From: Pseudomonadota bacterium
GTDB taxonomy: Bacteria > Desulfobacterota > Binatia > UBA12015
Direction: 5' to 3'
Length of the DNA: 36,863 nt
Assembly: GCA_005777805.1 (NCBI GenBank)
Contig: SXLG01000031.1
Span: 1-36,863, forward strand
Shown here: positions 16,347-24,716 of the stretch, in pieces
How the letters are laid out: each line of letters begins with the position of its first letter
Numbering within the stretch: position 1 is the first letter of the stretch
The notes under the pieces: generated by a model
The model's database searches: none
Told to the model about the DNA's origin: nothing
Seen by the model: the letters and a program-made list of their open reading frames with translations, nothing else
Made by a program: the position numbers and the translations under genes

Positions 16347-17327
16347 ATGGTTGGCCTGCGAAAGCTCGCGGCATGTCACGTACCGCGATGCAGAGTTCGC
16401 GCGACGTCGGCGTGCCTGACCTGGGCGGCCGTGCTCCTCCTGCTCGGGCCAGGGCTGACCACGACCACGTTTGCGGCAAGCTGCGGGGACGGCCAGCTCG
16501 ACAGCGATGAGCAATGCGACGCCGGCGCCGCCAATGGCACCCCGGCGGTCTGCTGCAGCACGACGTGTGCCTTCGTTCAACCCGGCACGCCCTGCGAGCC
16601 CGATGGCAATCGCTGCATCGATCAGATGTGCCTGAGCGGCGGCAACTGCGGCTTCCCCGAAGTCGTTTCTTGCGACGATGGAAACGCCTGCACGCTGGAG
16701 CACTGTGATCCGGCCACACGCTGCGTCTTTCAGGATGTGGTGTGCCAGGACGACGACATCTGCACCCAGGATCGCTGCGACGAGGACGCCGGTTGCGAGT
16801 TCCGCGCCGAGCCGGCGTGGATCTGCCTCGGGGCCCAGCACGCCAGGCTGCGCCTCGCGACGAGCGGTGCTGCGGGAGCGGATCAGGTTGCCCTCGAGTG
16901 GGCGGGCGGACCCGTTGCTCCGGCGGACCTCGGCGATCCGGCCACCACCACCAGCTACGCGGCCTGTGTCTACGACGACCAGGGCGTCGTGCTCCGGCTA
17001 TCGGCTCCGGCAGGTGCCACCTGCGCCGGCGGGAATCCTTGCTGGACGGTCGCCCCCGGCCGGCGGATCCGCTACCGCGACTCGCGTCGCCCCGCCGAAC
17101 ACGGCGTGACGCGGCTCACGGCCAGCGTCAGCCCGACCCCGCAGCGGACAGCACGTGTCGACCTCGAGGCGGGCGGCCCCGGCCTCTTCGAGGCGGAGCG
17201 GCCGGTGGGACTGGCTCCCCAGGTCTCGGCCCAGGTCACCACCAGCGACGGCGCCTGCTTCGGTGCGACGTTTGGGCCCGGGGAGATCCGGCGCAACGAC
17301 ACCAAACGTTTCGAGGCACGTTACTGA
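16347..17327 (+). CDS. Exported cysteine-rich protein with shared C-terminal domain
   Basis: A 326-residue protein with a late signal-like hydrophobic segment (CLTWAAVLLLLGPGL, about 23-37) ending near TTFAAS. A cysteine-rich part (about 46-165) has Myxococcus-type repeats: CGDGQLDSDEQCD, then CDDGNACTLEHCD and CQDDDICTQDRCDEDAGC, with even Cys spacing that suggests disulfides. The final 150 residues repeat the C-terminal domain of the preceding gene (DLGDPATTTSYAACVYDDQG, then PCW, a YRD block and SDGACF...AT, ending FEARY). Role unknown; export is well supported. The start lies in the 18-base motif shared with the upstream edge of the previous gene, and no good ribosome site is visible, so the start is uncertain. 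The two genes are likely paralogous products of one locus. Confidence 0.78.
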   Translation: MVGLRKLAACHVPRCRVRATSACLTWAAVLLLLGPGLTTTTFAASCGDGQLDSDEQCDAGAANGTPAVCCSTTCAFVQPGTPCEPDGNRCIDQMCLSGGNCGFPEVVSCDDGNACTLEHCDPATRCVFQDVVCQDDDICTQDRCDEDAGCEFRAEPAWICLGAQHARLRLATSGAAGADQVALEWAGGPVAPADLGDPATTTSYAACVYDDQGVVLRLSAPAGATCAGGNPCWTVAPGRRIRYRDSRRPAEHGVTRLTASVSPTPQRTARVDLEAGGPGLFEAERPVGLAPQVSAQVTTSDGACFGATFGPGEIRRNDTKRFEARY

Positions 17328-17685
17328 CCCGAAGGTCGGCCGCGGGGTCTGCGCTCGCCGAAGCTCCGCCCATCAACGGCGGACCCGTTGCCCGAGTTCG
17401 CTGGTGTCGGCGGCGGGGCGGACCCGCCTCTTCCTTCGGCTGAGGATTTGTCCGGCATCTTGCAGCGGGGACGTCCGGGCCTGCCTCCGTCACGGCCCCC
17501 AGCGCCGCCCCGCAGGCCCGGCCCTCCCGCGGAACGGTTCCGGCCCGGACATTGGGTCGCGCGGCCGACGCCTTCATTCCGCGTCGGCCGCACGCGATTT
17601 CCCGGGCCGGCCAGATGCGCCTTGACCACCAGAGATCGAGAGTAGAGATTGGCCCGCCGGTGGATCGGGCCGACGGACCGCGCCA
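17328..17685. other. 358-base intergenic region
   Basis: No gene is supported. Its main structure is a perfect 11-base hairpin described separately (17561-17591). The remaining sequence is GC-rich with no recognisable promoter. Confidence 0.5.
17561..17591. repeat. Perfect 11-base inverted repeat
   Basis: GCGGCCGACGC (17561-17571) and GCGTCGGCCGC (17581-17591) are exact reverse complements around a 9-base loop. It lies 95 bases before the broken regulator gene and has no following T-run. It could be an operator, a transcript-end hairpin for the upstream gene or a repeat element. Confidence 0.7.
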
Positions 17686-17940
17686 ATGTACCTCGATCCC
17701 ACCACCGGAGATATGAGTTTTGGCGGCCGGACCTGCCGGCTGCGCCCCCAGGCCTTCGCCGTGCTCGAGTTCCTCGTGCGGCAGGGGTCAGACTTCGTTT
17801 CCCGCCGCGAACTCGAGGCGCAGATCTGGCCCAATGCCAAGGTGACCCGAAACTCGCTCGACCAGAGCGTCGCCATGCTGCGCCGCGACCTCGCCGAGCT
17901 GCCGGGACTGGATGTCATCACCTCGCGCGGCCGTGGCTAG
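17686..17940 (+). CDS. OmpR-type winged-helix domain, cut by a TAG
   Basis: Eighty-four residues form an almost complete OmpR/PhoB-type DNA-binding domain: YLDPTTGDMSFGGRTCRLRPQ at the start, AFAVLEFLVRQG, VSRRELEAQIWPNAKVTRNSLDQSV and the wing ending VITSRGRG. In this family the wing normally continues RGxGYxL; here the Tyr position is TAG (17938-17940) and the same frame goes on ALRLTL into the ATPase segment. I infer one ancestral regulator of wHTH plus ATPase, broken by a single-base nonsense change. TAG is a normal stop elsewhere in the window (for example at 9898, 15891 and 30346), so recoding is unlikely. As it stands this is a short orphan DNA-binding domain. Confidence 0.7.
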   Translation: MYLDPTTGDMSFGGRTCRLRPQAFAVLEFLVRQGSDFVSRRELEAQIWPNAKVTRNSLDQSVAMLRRDLAELPGLDVITSRGRG

Positions 17941-17961
17941 GCCCTGCGGCTCACTCTCGAC

Positions 17962-19074
17962 GTGCGCATCCAGCGATTCGTCGGCCGTGCGAGCGAGATC
18001 GGCAATCTCAACAATTGCCTCGAGACGGCCAGGCACGGCTCGAGCCGACTGATCATCCTGAGTGGTGAGGCCGGCGTGGGCAAGACGACCCTCCTCGAAC
18101 AATGGCTCGGACAGCAGCCGCGCGAGACGCTGATCCTGCGCGCCGAGGCGGAACCCGAGCACGACGGACCAGAGAGCCCGCTGGCGGCCATCGTCGCCGC
18201 TCTCGAGACGGCTCTCGGGCACGACGCGGGAGGCGAATTCGAAGCGATGCTGCGCGAGCACGCTCCGGAATGGCACACCGCGGCGACGCATCGGATCGAA
18301 CCGGCGGCTGCTGCTCCACTCGATCCTACTCGGCTCGTCGAATTGCTCACCGACCTCGCCCGGCGCCGCACGGTCGTGGTGGCGCTCGACAACCTGCACC
18401 GGGCGTCGGTCGGCACCGTCGAGATGGCGAGGCGACTCGCGCGAGCACGCTCCCGGCCGGGCCTGCTTGTGATCGCAACGCTGCGCGCCACCGAGGCAGT
18501 CGGCCTGGCTGCCGACATGCTGCTCAGCGCCCGGACAGGAGACGCGGGCGCCCGCGAGCTGTCCCTGCACCGCTTCGATCTGGCCACCACAGGCGCCTAT
18601 GTCCGTGCGCTCCTGCCCGAGGCGAGCGACGGCCTCTGCGCCCAGATCCACGAACGCAGCGATGGCCACCCGTTCCTTCTCGCGGCACTCGTCGGAGATC
18701 TCCGCGCGCGCGGTGACAACGGCACCACGGGCATGGCCAGTTCCCTCCGCCCAAGCTCCCTCCGTGCCTGGGTCGCCGAACAGCTCAAACAACTGGCGAG
18801 CACCGACAGGACGCTCCTCGAATCCGCGGCAGTGATCGGTCTCGAATTCGACGCCGCGTTGCTCGCGGCGATTCTCGGCCGCCGACGCGCAGCCGTCGCG
18901 GCACGTCTGTTCAAACTCTCGGAGACCTTGCCCTTCCTGGTAGCGACATCACCGAGCCGTTGGTGCCTCCAGCATCCTCTGGTCCGCGAGGCGCTGCGGC
19001 ACTTCACCGGGCCGCGGCGGAGCGGCTGGTGGCCGCGTGCGACCTCGGCGACATGGCCGTGGCGATTTCGATAA
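17962..19074 (+). pseudogene. ATPase segment of a broken wHTH-ATPase regulator
   Basis: The frame of the winged helix reopens after the TAG with a GTG at 17962. The product begins RIQRFVGRASEIGNLNNCL, as AAA_16/NACHT-like regulatory ATPases do, with Walker A LSGEAGVGKTT (about 33-43), a Walker B-like VVVALDNLH (about 136-144), and later LHRFDLATTGAYVRALLP and HERSDGHPFLLAALVGDL, both typical of LuxR/SARP-type ATPases. It loses sense after WCLQHPLVREAL near 18993: the expected ALHRAAAERL follows in another frame. The last 25 residues (to 19074) are therefore out-of-frame. With no ribosome site at 17962 and two lesions, I read it as a pseudogene, unless the lesions are assembly errors. Confidence 0.65.
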
Positions 19075-19508
19075 CCGGGCATTTCGAGAGCGGCGGCGAC
19101 CGGGCGAAGGCCGCCGCCTGGGCGCTACGCGCTGGCCAGCGTGCGGTCGCGCTCGGCGCCATGCGCGACGCGGAGTCGCACCTCGAGCGTGGCCTGCATC
19201 TCGCCGACCCGGCAGCTGGTCAATCCACGACGAGCGCCGAAATCAGGACACTCAGGGTCGCCACGCTCGCCGAACTGCTCGGTGTGCGCCGAGCGCTGCT
19301 CGGGCCGAACCACCCCGCTGTCGAGGCCACGGTCGACGGCGGCCCAGCACACAGCTTCGCGACGCTGCTGCACGAACTCTCGGCCATCGTGCGCAACGTC
19401 TGCACGGTCCCGGGCAGCGGGGACGACCGACCCACCTTCGAGATCCTCACCACCCCAAACGACACCCGGCGACGCGCCCTCGACCTGCTCGCTACGATCC
19501 GGAGCTAG
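18994..19508 (+). pseudogene. C-terminal segment of the broken regulator, shifted frame
   Basis: After the frameshift near 18993-19000 the second frame carries on AALHRAAAERLVAACDLGDMAVAIS and then HFESGGDRAKAAAWALRAGQRAVALGAMRDAESHLERGLHLA, a TPR-like helical pair exactly where such ATPases have one. It then runs through unremarkable sequence to LDLLATIRS at a TAG (19506-19508). The usual long TPR array is missing, so the ancestral gene may also have been shortened at its 3' end. The boundary given is where the meaningful reading begins, not a start codon. Confidence 0.6.
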
Positions 19509-19548
19509 CGCGTCGTCAGAATCGCGCACCCCAAAAACGGAGAAATCC

Positions 19549-19599
19549 ATGAATCTCACAGGACAATCTCGCTGGCCTTCAGCCGGAACTTCAGCCTAA
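19549..19599 (+). CDS. Possible 16-residue ORF or gene-start remnant
   Basis: A purine-rich CGGAGAAATCC precedes an ATG at 19549 that reads MNLTGQSRWPSAGTSA before TAA. It sits in the convergent gap after the broken regulator. In the next frame the sequence reads ISLAFSRNFSLNRRYTTAATR, so it could be a small frameshifted remnant. Evidence for translation is only the ribosome site. Confidence 0.2.
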   Translation: MNLTGQSRWPSAGTSA

Positions 19600-19699
19600 A
19601 TCGCCGCTATACGACCGCCGCAACGAGAGCCCTTGCCCCCCGCCGCCGGGCCAGACGCGAGGCAGGCATCGCCGGCAAGGTCGCGCGGCGGGCCTCTCC

Positions 19700-21112
19700 C
19701 TATGGCGTGGAGTTGGTCACGCTGGCGCTGGCGACCTTGCCCGCCGCATCGCTCACGATCAGGGTGAACACACCCGCGCTCGTGGCGCTGTAGCTGAACG
19801 TGCCGCCCGCAGCCGGGACCGTCGCCGGGATGGCGGTGCCACCGCTGGCGCTGATCGTGTAGGGCGGCGTGCCACCGGTGATGGCGAAGGTCTGTGCCTG
19901 CCCGACCTGCAGCGTCGCCGTGGTCGGGACGAGGACAGGCGGGCCGGCGGTCGGGGTCGGCGACGGCGTGGGTAAGGGCGCGGGCGTCGGCTGCGGCGGC
20001 GAGATCGTGAGCTGGGCTGTCGCCACCTGCTCGGCCTGATCCGTGCACACGATCGACGAGCTGGACGCCGACGTCGGCCGGAAAGCAGTGAATTCCGTCG
20101 TGCCGCCGCGTTCGGTGATCGTCTCCGGCACAAGCGTACCGCCCGTCGCCTGGCACTCGTAGGGGGGCACGCCACCGGTGATGGCGAACACCTGACGCTC
20201 GAAGGCGATCAGGGTCGCCGATTCGGGCGAGATCCGGAGTGGCGTGAACTCGACCGCCACTTCGGCCTTGATACCCTCGGCCGCGGGATTCGCGTCGAGC
20301 ACGGTGAACCCGTGGATGCCCGAGCCCGTCCCCGTCACGACGTAGCGGATATGCGCCGGGTAGGTCCCGTCGAAGACAAGCTCGGCCGTGCCGATGTCAC
20401 TCGTGCCGTTGAGAATCTGGTACGGCGCGACCGGCGTGTCGAGCGGACTCGCGATGCCGCCCGCTGTCGCGCCCGGAAAGGGCACACCGCCCAGCACCAG
20501 CATGTCGAGTTCGAGTCCCGCGACCGGGTCGCGCACGTCGATGCGCTCGGGAATCACCACCAGCGCGTCGCCCGGCGTCGGCAGGAAGCCCGAGTCGAAG
20601 ACCTCGACGAAGACGATGCCACCGAGGCCGACACCGAAGGGCGTCGAGGCAAGGATCGCGAGTTGCCCCGGGGTCCCCGGAGCGCGCAAGAAGAGGCGCG
20701 CCGAGCCACTGCCGTCGGTAAGCGCGAGCCCGGCGGGGAAGCCCTCCTGCGGCGGGTCGATCCCCTCGGGCAAGGGCGGTTCGAATGCCGCGTCAGCCAT
20801 CGAGGCCTGAAAGGTGATCGTGAGCCCGGTGAGCGGCAAGCCAAGACGATCGCGGACCCGCGCCTCGACTTCGATGACGTCGCTGCGGCTCGCGTCGATG
20901 CTGTCGGCGGAGACCGCGAGCACCAGCGAACCGGCATTACTCGACGCCCCGGCCGGATCCAGCACGAACTGCGGCGTGTGCGGCGGCGTCGGTTGATCGG
21001 TTCCGCCGCCGCCCCCGCACGCCACGAGCCCTGCCAGCAGGAGCGGCACGAGCCCGGCCGCTCCCGCAAATGAACGCCCCGCCTGCGCGAATCCTCGTCC
21101 GCCCACTCGCAT
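19700..21112 (-). CDS. Lipoprotein with Ig-like domains and proline-rich linker
   Basis: A 470-residue lipoprotein. The signal ends LLLAGLVAC followed by a five-Gly stretch, placing the lipid on a Cys near residue 29. The ectodomain has beta-rich Ig/Big-like units: EVEARVRDRLGLPLTGLTIT with ALTDGSGSARLFLRAPG (about 75-160, like the bacterial Ig domains that hold a 'D-x-x-G-x-A' strand), then two related units beginning FAITGGVPPYECQATGG and FAITGGTPPYTISASGG. A proline/threonine linker (PPQPTPAPLPTPSPTPTAGPP, split as PPQPTPAPLP and TPSPTPTAGPP) separates the last two. Such proteins are usually surface adhesins or scaffolds; no enzyme motif is seen. The ATG at 21112 has GGGGAGAAG upstream. 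It follows the smaller lipoprotein gene by 20 bases, so they form an operon. Confidence 0.8.
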   Translation of the reverse strand: MRVGGRGFAQAGRSFAGAAGLVPLLLAGLVACGGGGGTDQPTPPHTPQFVLDPAGASSNAGSLVLAVSADSIDASRSDVIEVEARVRDRLGLPLTGLTITFQASMADAAFEPPLPEGIDPPQEGFPAGLALTDGSGSARLFLRAPGTPGQLAILASTPFGVGLGGIVFVEVFDSGFLPTPGDALVVIPERIDVRDPVAGLELDMLVLGGVPFPGATAGGIASPLDTPVAPYQILNGTSDIGTAELVFDGTYPAHIRYVVTGTGSGIHGFTVLDANPAAEGIKAEVAVEFTPLRISPESATLIAFERQVFAITGGVPPYECQATGGTLVPETITERGGTTEFTAFRPTSASSSSIVCTDQAEQVATAQLTISPPQPTPAPLPTPSPTPTAGPPVLVPTTATLQVGQAQTFAITGGTPPYTISASGGTAIPATVPAAGGTFSYSATSAGVFTLIVSDAAGKVASASVTNSTP

Positions 21113-21132
21113 GATGCTTCTCCCCACCCCGC

Positions 21133-21753
21133 TCAGTCGATGATCGTGATCGTGTAGCCGAGCTCGTTGCTGGTATAATTGACGCCGCTCTCGGCCTGCC
21201 CCTGCGCCTCGAGAAAGACGTTCAAGGTGTAGGGCGTCTGCGGCAGCAGATTGGCGTTCTGGTTGAGCCAGTTGATCATCTGCGCCGGTACGATCTGCCC
21301 GACCAACTCGGCATAGATCAGGTTGGCTTGTCCGCTCGAGGTCTCCGCCTGCGACGAAGCCGACTCGATCCTGAGCCCGGTGCTCACCGAGTGCGTGGGC
21401 ACGGCGATCGCGGCACCCGGAATCTGGTAGCGGAGCGCGATCTCGCCGACGAGAATCGCCTGAGTCCCGAGATGATTCTCGAGCGCCATGTAGCCACCAC
21501 AGGGATCGGCGAAAGGATCGTTGCGGTTGGGGAAGTCGACCGTACTCGAGATGTCGAGCGTGAACGAAGTATCGACGATGGCGTTCTGCAAGGTCGGCTG
21601 CTGACAGCGGATCTGGCCCTGGTCGATCGTCTCGGGGCCGCGGAACATGCCGTTCGCGCTGAAGACGATGCCCTGATCGTTGTTGCCGCCACCACCGCCA
21701 CAGCCTGCAAGTACGACCAGCGCGGCCAGCCATCCGATTTTCAATCTCGACAT
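21133..21753 (-). CDS. Small lipoprotein of unknown function
   Basis: A 206-residue protein with a clean lipoprotein signal (MSRLKIGWLAALVVLAGC, Cys18, then five Gly). The mature part is not a family I recognise. It begins GIVFSANGMFRGPETIDQGQIRC, has Cys pairs (about 50 and 86), and is rich in Asn/Gln/Thr with short beta-like stretches such as ALRYQIPGAAIAVPTHSVSTG and QTPYTLNVFLEAQGQAESG, suggesting a beta-sandwich. The ATG at 21753 is supported by GAGGGG a few bases upstream. It is the first gene of a two-lipoprotein operon with the Ig-domain protein, so the two probably act together at the cell surface. Confidence 0.75.
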   Translation of the reverse strand: MSRLKIGWLAALVVLAGCGGGGGNNDQGIVFSANGMFRGPETIDQGQIRCQQPTLQNAIVDTSFTLDISSTVDFPNRNDPFADPCGGYMALENHLGTQAILVGEIALRYQIPGAAIAVPTHSVSTGLRIESASSQAETSSGQANLIYAELVGQIVPAQMINWLNQNANLLPQTPYTLNVFLEAQGQAESGVNYTSNELGYTITIID

Positions 21754-21880
21754 GCGAATCCCCTCGGCGGATGGTTCCGCCCGTGCTCTTCCAACGTCGC
21801 GGGCGGTACCGGGTTTGACGATGCCCACCCCATCCAGAATACGCTCTCGGCCGTCTTGAATCTCCCGATGAGGTCCCGGC

Positions 21881-22432
21881 TCACGACCCCGCCCCCCGCA
21901 CAGGTGTCGCTGCGGCGTCCGCCAGGCGTGCAACGATGTGGTCGGCGACCGCAGCGGGTGAGAGTCCGTCCGTCACGACCTCGAAGGGCACACGCGCGTA
22001 GACCGAGGCCCGCGCGTCGAGCAATTCGCGCACGCGAGCCTCGAGGTCGACGTGACCGCGCAGGAGCGGGCGATCGGCCACGCTCGGGCCGACCCGACGC
22101 ACGATCTCGGCGGGCGACGCGCTGAGCCGCACCATCACCGAACCGCGCGAGAGGTGGGCCAGGTTCTGCTCGTCGGCGATCGCCCCACCGCCGGTCGCGA
22201 TCACCACGCCGTCGCGAGCGGTGACCTCGCCCACCACGGCGCGTTCGAGTGCACGAAAGCCCGCCTCGCCGCGTGCCGCGAAGATCTCGGCCACCGTCAT
22301 GCCCGCGCGCCGCTCGATCTCGCCATCGAGATCCACGCACGTGAGCCGCAGCCGTGCCGCGAGTTCCCTCGCCACAACGGTCTTGCCCGTGCCCATGAAC
22401 CCGGTCAGCACAACGCGCATCTCCGTATCCAT
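21881..22432 (-). CDS. aroK: Shikimate kinase
   Basis: A 183-residue cytoplasmic kinase that phosphorylates shikimate at O3, step five of the shikimate pathway. The P-loop is GFMGTGKT (11-18), followed by VDLDGEIERRAGMTVAEIFAARGEAGFRALE with the substrate-binding Asp and Arg, ATGGGAI, and the lid ADRPLL. Length matches the family. The ATG at 22432 (AAGGGG just upstream) is favoured; the ATG at 22420 also fits. It is 25 bases after pilQ on the same strand, the classical pilMNOPQ-aroK order known from Pseudomonas and E. coli hof genes, but aroB, the usual next gene, is missing here and two lipoprotein genes lie beyond. Confidence 0.95.
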   Translation of the reverse strand: MDTEMRVVLTGFMGTGKTVVARELAARLRLTCVDLDGEIERRAGMTVAEIFAARGEAGFRALERAVVGEVTARDGVVIATGGGAIADEQNLAHLSRGSVMVRLSASPAEIVRRVGPSVADRPLLRGHVDLEARVRELLDARASVYARVPFEVVTDGLSPAAVADHIVARLADAAATPVRGAGS

Positions 22433-22457
22433 CAGCCCCTTGGCGGCCCGGCCCGCC

Positions 22458-24716
22458 TCACCCGCCCGGCAGTGCGGTGATCGGATTCGATTCCAAAATC
22501 TGGTATGCACTGCGCCCGCGCGTCTGCCAGAGTTCCGACGCCGTCGGCAGCGATCCGCCCTCGTTCCGCCACACGATCTTCGGCGTGATGAAGACCAGCA
22601 GTTCCTCGCGACTATCAGCCTTGACGGTGGCCTTGAAGAGCCAACTGAACACCGGGATCGAGCTGAGCCACGGCACGCCCGTTTCGAGGTTGTCGAGACG
22701 TTGTCGGTAGACGCCACCAATCACGACCGTCTCGCCATCGCGCACCAGCACCTGGGACGTCGCCTGGCGGCTGATCTCGTTGGGAATCTCATCGGTCGAT
22801 TGCCGCGCGCTCGGAACGCTCGATTTGACGTAAACCTGCATCAGGACGTAACCGTCGGACGAAATCTGTGGAGTCACCTTCAGGATGATGCCGGTGTCGA
22901 TCGCCTGTGTGGCGACGCCCGCGGCAGATCCATCCGTGCCGGGCCCCGTGTTGACCACGGTTCCGCTGTTGGGCAGGCGCACGCGCAGGATCTCGAGACT
23001 CTCGATATTGGCCTCGGAGTTGTTCAGCGTGATCACCTTGGGACGCGACACCACGCGCCCGCGGCCCTCGGCCTCGATGGCGGTGATCTCGGCATCGATC
23101 TGCTTGCTGCCGTCGAGCGAGCCGAGCAGGAGACCCAGCGTCGAGCCCGCTCCTGCGCTCACACCCGGCGCCGGGAAGTCGACCAGAATCGGGACGTTGT
23201 CCGCCCCCTCCTCGACGTCGTGCGGCCCGTTGCCCCCAACACCGATCCGGCCCGGAAAATTGCGCCCGGTTGGATTGCCGGTCTCCGGGCCGGCGAGATA
23301 GCGCGCGCCCCAGCGCACGCCGAGTTCCTGGGCAACATCCGTGTCCGCCTCGAAGATGAGCCCCTGGATCGCGACCTGGGGCGTCTGGACGTCGAGACGT
23401 GCCACCAACTCGCGGGCGTTGGCGATACCCTCGGCGATGTCGCGCACGATCACCATGCTGGTGGGCTCGTTGACGAGCACCGTGCCGCGCGGCGAGAGCA
23501 AGCCCGTGCCGGTGCCCTCTCCGCCGCCCCCCTGCGCCCCGATGGCGTCCACTGCCGCGGCCCCGGCGGCCGAGGTCGTGGAGCCGCCGCCGAGCAGCTT
23601 GGCGATCTCCGCTGGTTTCACGTAGTTGATACGCAAATAGATGGTTTGCAGGGGCTCGAGCTGGCGCCCCGCGATCTCGGCCGCGAGCCGCGCCTTGCGC
23701 TCCTGCTCGAGTCGCTCGGACGTCGAGATCGTGATTACGTCGGCGTATTCGACCTTCTCCAGCCCGGTCGAACGCAGCAGGATGTCAAGCGCCTGGTCCC
23801 AGGGCACGCCGTGCAGGACGATCGTGACCTTGCCCTGAACGTCATCGGTCGCGACGATGTTGCGCTGCGCGACGTCGGCGATGACGCGCAGCACGTTCAG
23901 GATGTCGGCGTCCTTGAACTCGAGCGAGACCGGACGACCGGTGTAGCGCGGCGGCGTAGGCCGCACTTGAGGTTCCCGTTGCACGGCCGCCCAGGGCGAA
24001 AGTGGCGCCGGTCGTGGCGCGGGCGGCGGTGCTCCGGCCACGCCTTCGGCGGGCATCGGGGCGTCGGGGGGAAGAGGCGCCGGCACGCGCGCCACCCCAC
24101 GCCCGGTCAAGCGCGCTGCGGCCCATTGCTCGTGGGCACGGCTGTCCGCCGGCCGATCGGGCGCCGACCAGATCGGGCGAGCGGTCGCGCCCTGCGGCGG
24201 CTGGCCAATCCCGAACACAACCGCACTGCCCTCTCGTCTGGCCGTGCATCCGCCGGGAGCCGCAGGGGCCGCGTCGACCACCAGTCGCAAGCGCTGCTCG
24301 GCCGCACCCATGCGGACACGGGCCGCGTCCTCCACACCCGTAGAGATGAGTTTCTGTCCCGAACGGCTTGCGACGGGCCCGCTCAGATCGACCACACAGC
24401 GGCGCGGGCCGGCGAGCGCAAACGAGCGCACTGCGTCGGCCGGACGCGAGAGCTGGGCAACGAACCAGGTGCCCGCTCCGGCCGTGGCAACGTCGATTCC
24501 AACCACCCGCAGCGTGGCCTCGGAGGCCACGGACGGTGGCAATCCCGTCTGCCCGGGATCAGCCAAATCCTCCGCCGCAAGTACGCCCTCGCCCGAGATC
24601 CGGGTGCGAACCTCGCGATCGACGATATCCGACTGGGGCCTGGGAGCGGCACAGCTCACGAGCGCAAGCGCGCCCGCGAACGTGAGCCGCCACAGGAGAA
24701 TGTGTTCCCTTCTCAT
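22458..24716 (-). CDS. pilQ: Type IV pilus secretin PilQ
   Basis: A 752-residue outer-membrane secretin through which the pilus fibre exits. Order of parts: a signal (LTFAGALALVSC, possibly a lipobox), an AMIN-like domain (about 50-150, VVGIDVATAGAGTWFVAQLSRP), an STN domain (VSLEFKDADILNVLRVIAD, about 263-330), a secretin N domain (IYLRINYVKPAEIAKLLGG, with a Gly/Ala/Ser-rich loop, about 345-440) and the secretin domain with SQVLVRDGETVVIGGVYR and VPWLSSIPVFSWLF (about 675). The order matches PilQ rather than GspD. The ATG at 24716 overlaps the pilP stop as ATGA, implying translational coupling in pilMNOPQ. Everything expected is present. Confidence 0.95.
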   Translation of the reverse strand: MRREHILLWRLTFAGALALVSCAAPRPQSDIVDREVRTRISGEGVLAAEDLADPGQTGLPPSVASEATLRVVGIDVATAGAGTWFVAQLSRPADAVRSFALAGPRRCVVDLSGPVASRSGQKLISTGVEDAARVRMGAAEQRLRLVVDAAPAAPGGCTARREGSAVVFGIGQPPQGATARPIWSAPDRPADSRAHEQWAAARLTGRGVARVPAPLPPDAPMPAEGVAGAPPPAPRPAPLSPWAAVQREPQVRPTPPRYTGRPVSLEFKDADILNVLRVIADVAQRNIVATDDVQGKVTIVLHGVPWDQALDILLRSTGLEKVEYADVITISTSERLEQERKARLAAEIAGRQLEPLQTIYLRINYVKPAEIAKLLGGGSTTSAAGAAAVDAIGAQGGGGEGTGTGLLSPRGTVLVNEPTSMVIVRDIAEGIANARELVARLDVQTPQVAIQGLIFEADTDVAQELGVRWGARYLAGPETGNPTGRNFPGRIGVGGNGPHDVEEGADNVPILVDFPAPGVSAGAGSTLGLLLGSLDGSKQIDAEITAIEAEGRGRVVSRPKVITLNNSEANIESLEILRVRLPNSGTVVNTGPGTDGSAAGVATQAIDTGIILKVTPQISSDGYVLMQVYVKSSVPSARQSTDEIPNEISRQATSQVLVRDGETVVIGGVYRQRLDNLETGVPWLSSIPVFSWLFKATVKADSREELLVFITPKIVWRNEGGSLPTASELWQTRGRSAYQILESNPITALPGG

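Noticed and set aside
15915-16841. Minus-strand open frame of about 300 codons opposite the second cysteine-rich gene
   Set aside because: Its composition is that of the GC-rich shadow of the plus-strand gene, with no domain or ribosome site.
17938-17940. TAG as a sense codon (recoding or pyrrolysine)
   Set aside because: TAG ends several intact genes in this window (9898-9900, 15891-15893, 30346-30348), and a second frameshift lesion follows in the same gene.
20312-21073. Plus-strand open frame opposite the Ig-domain lipoprotein
   Set aside because: Arg/Asp/Glu-rich shadow reading with no recognisable domain; the minus strand has a signal peptide, domains and a ribosome site.
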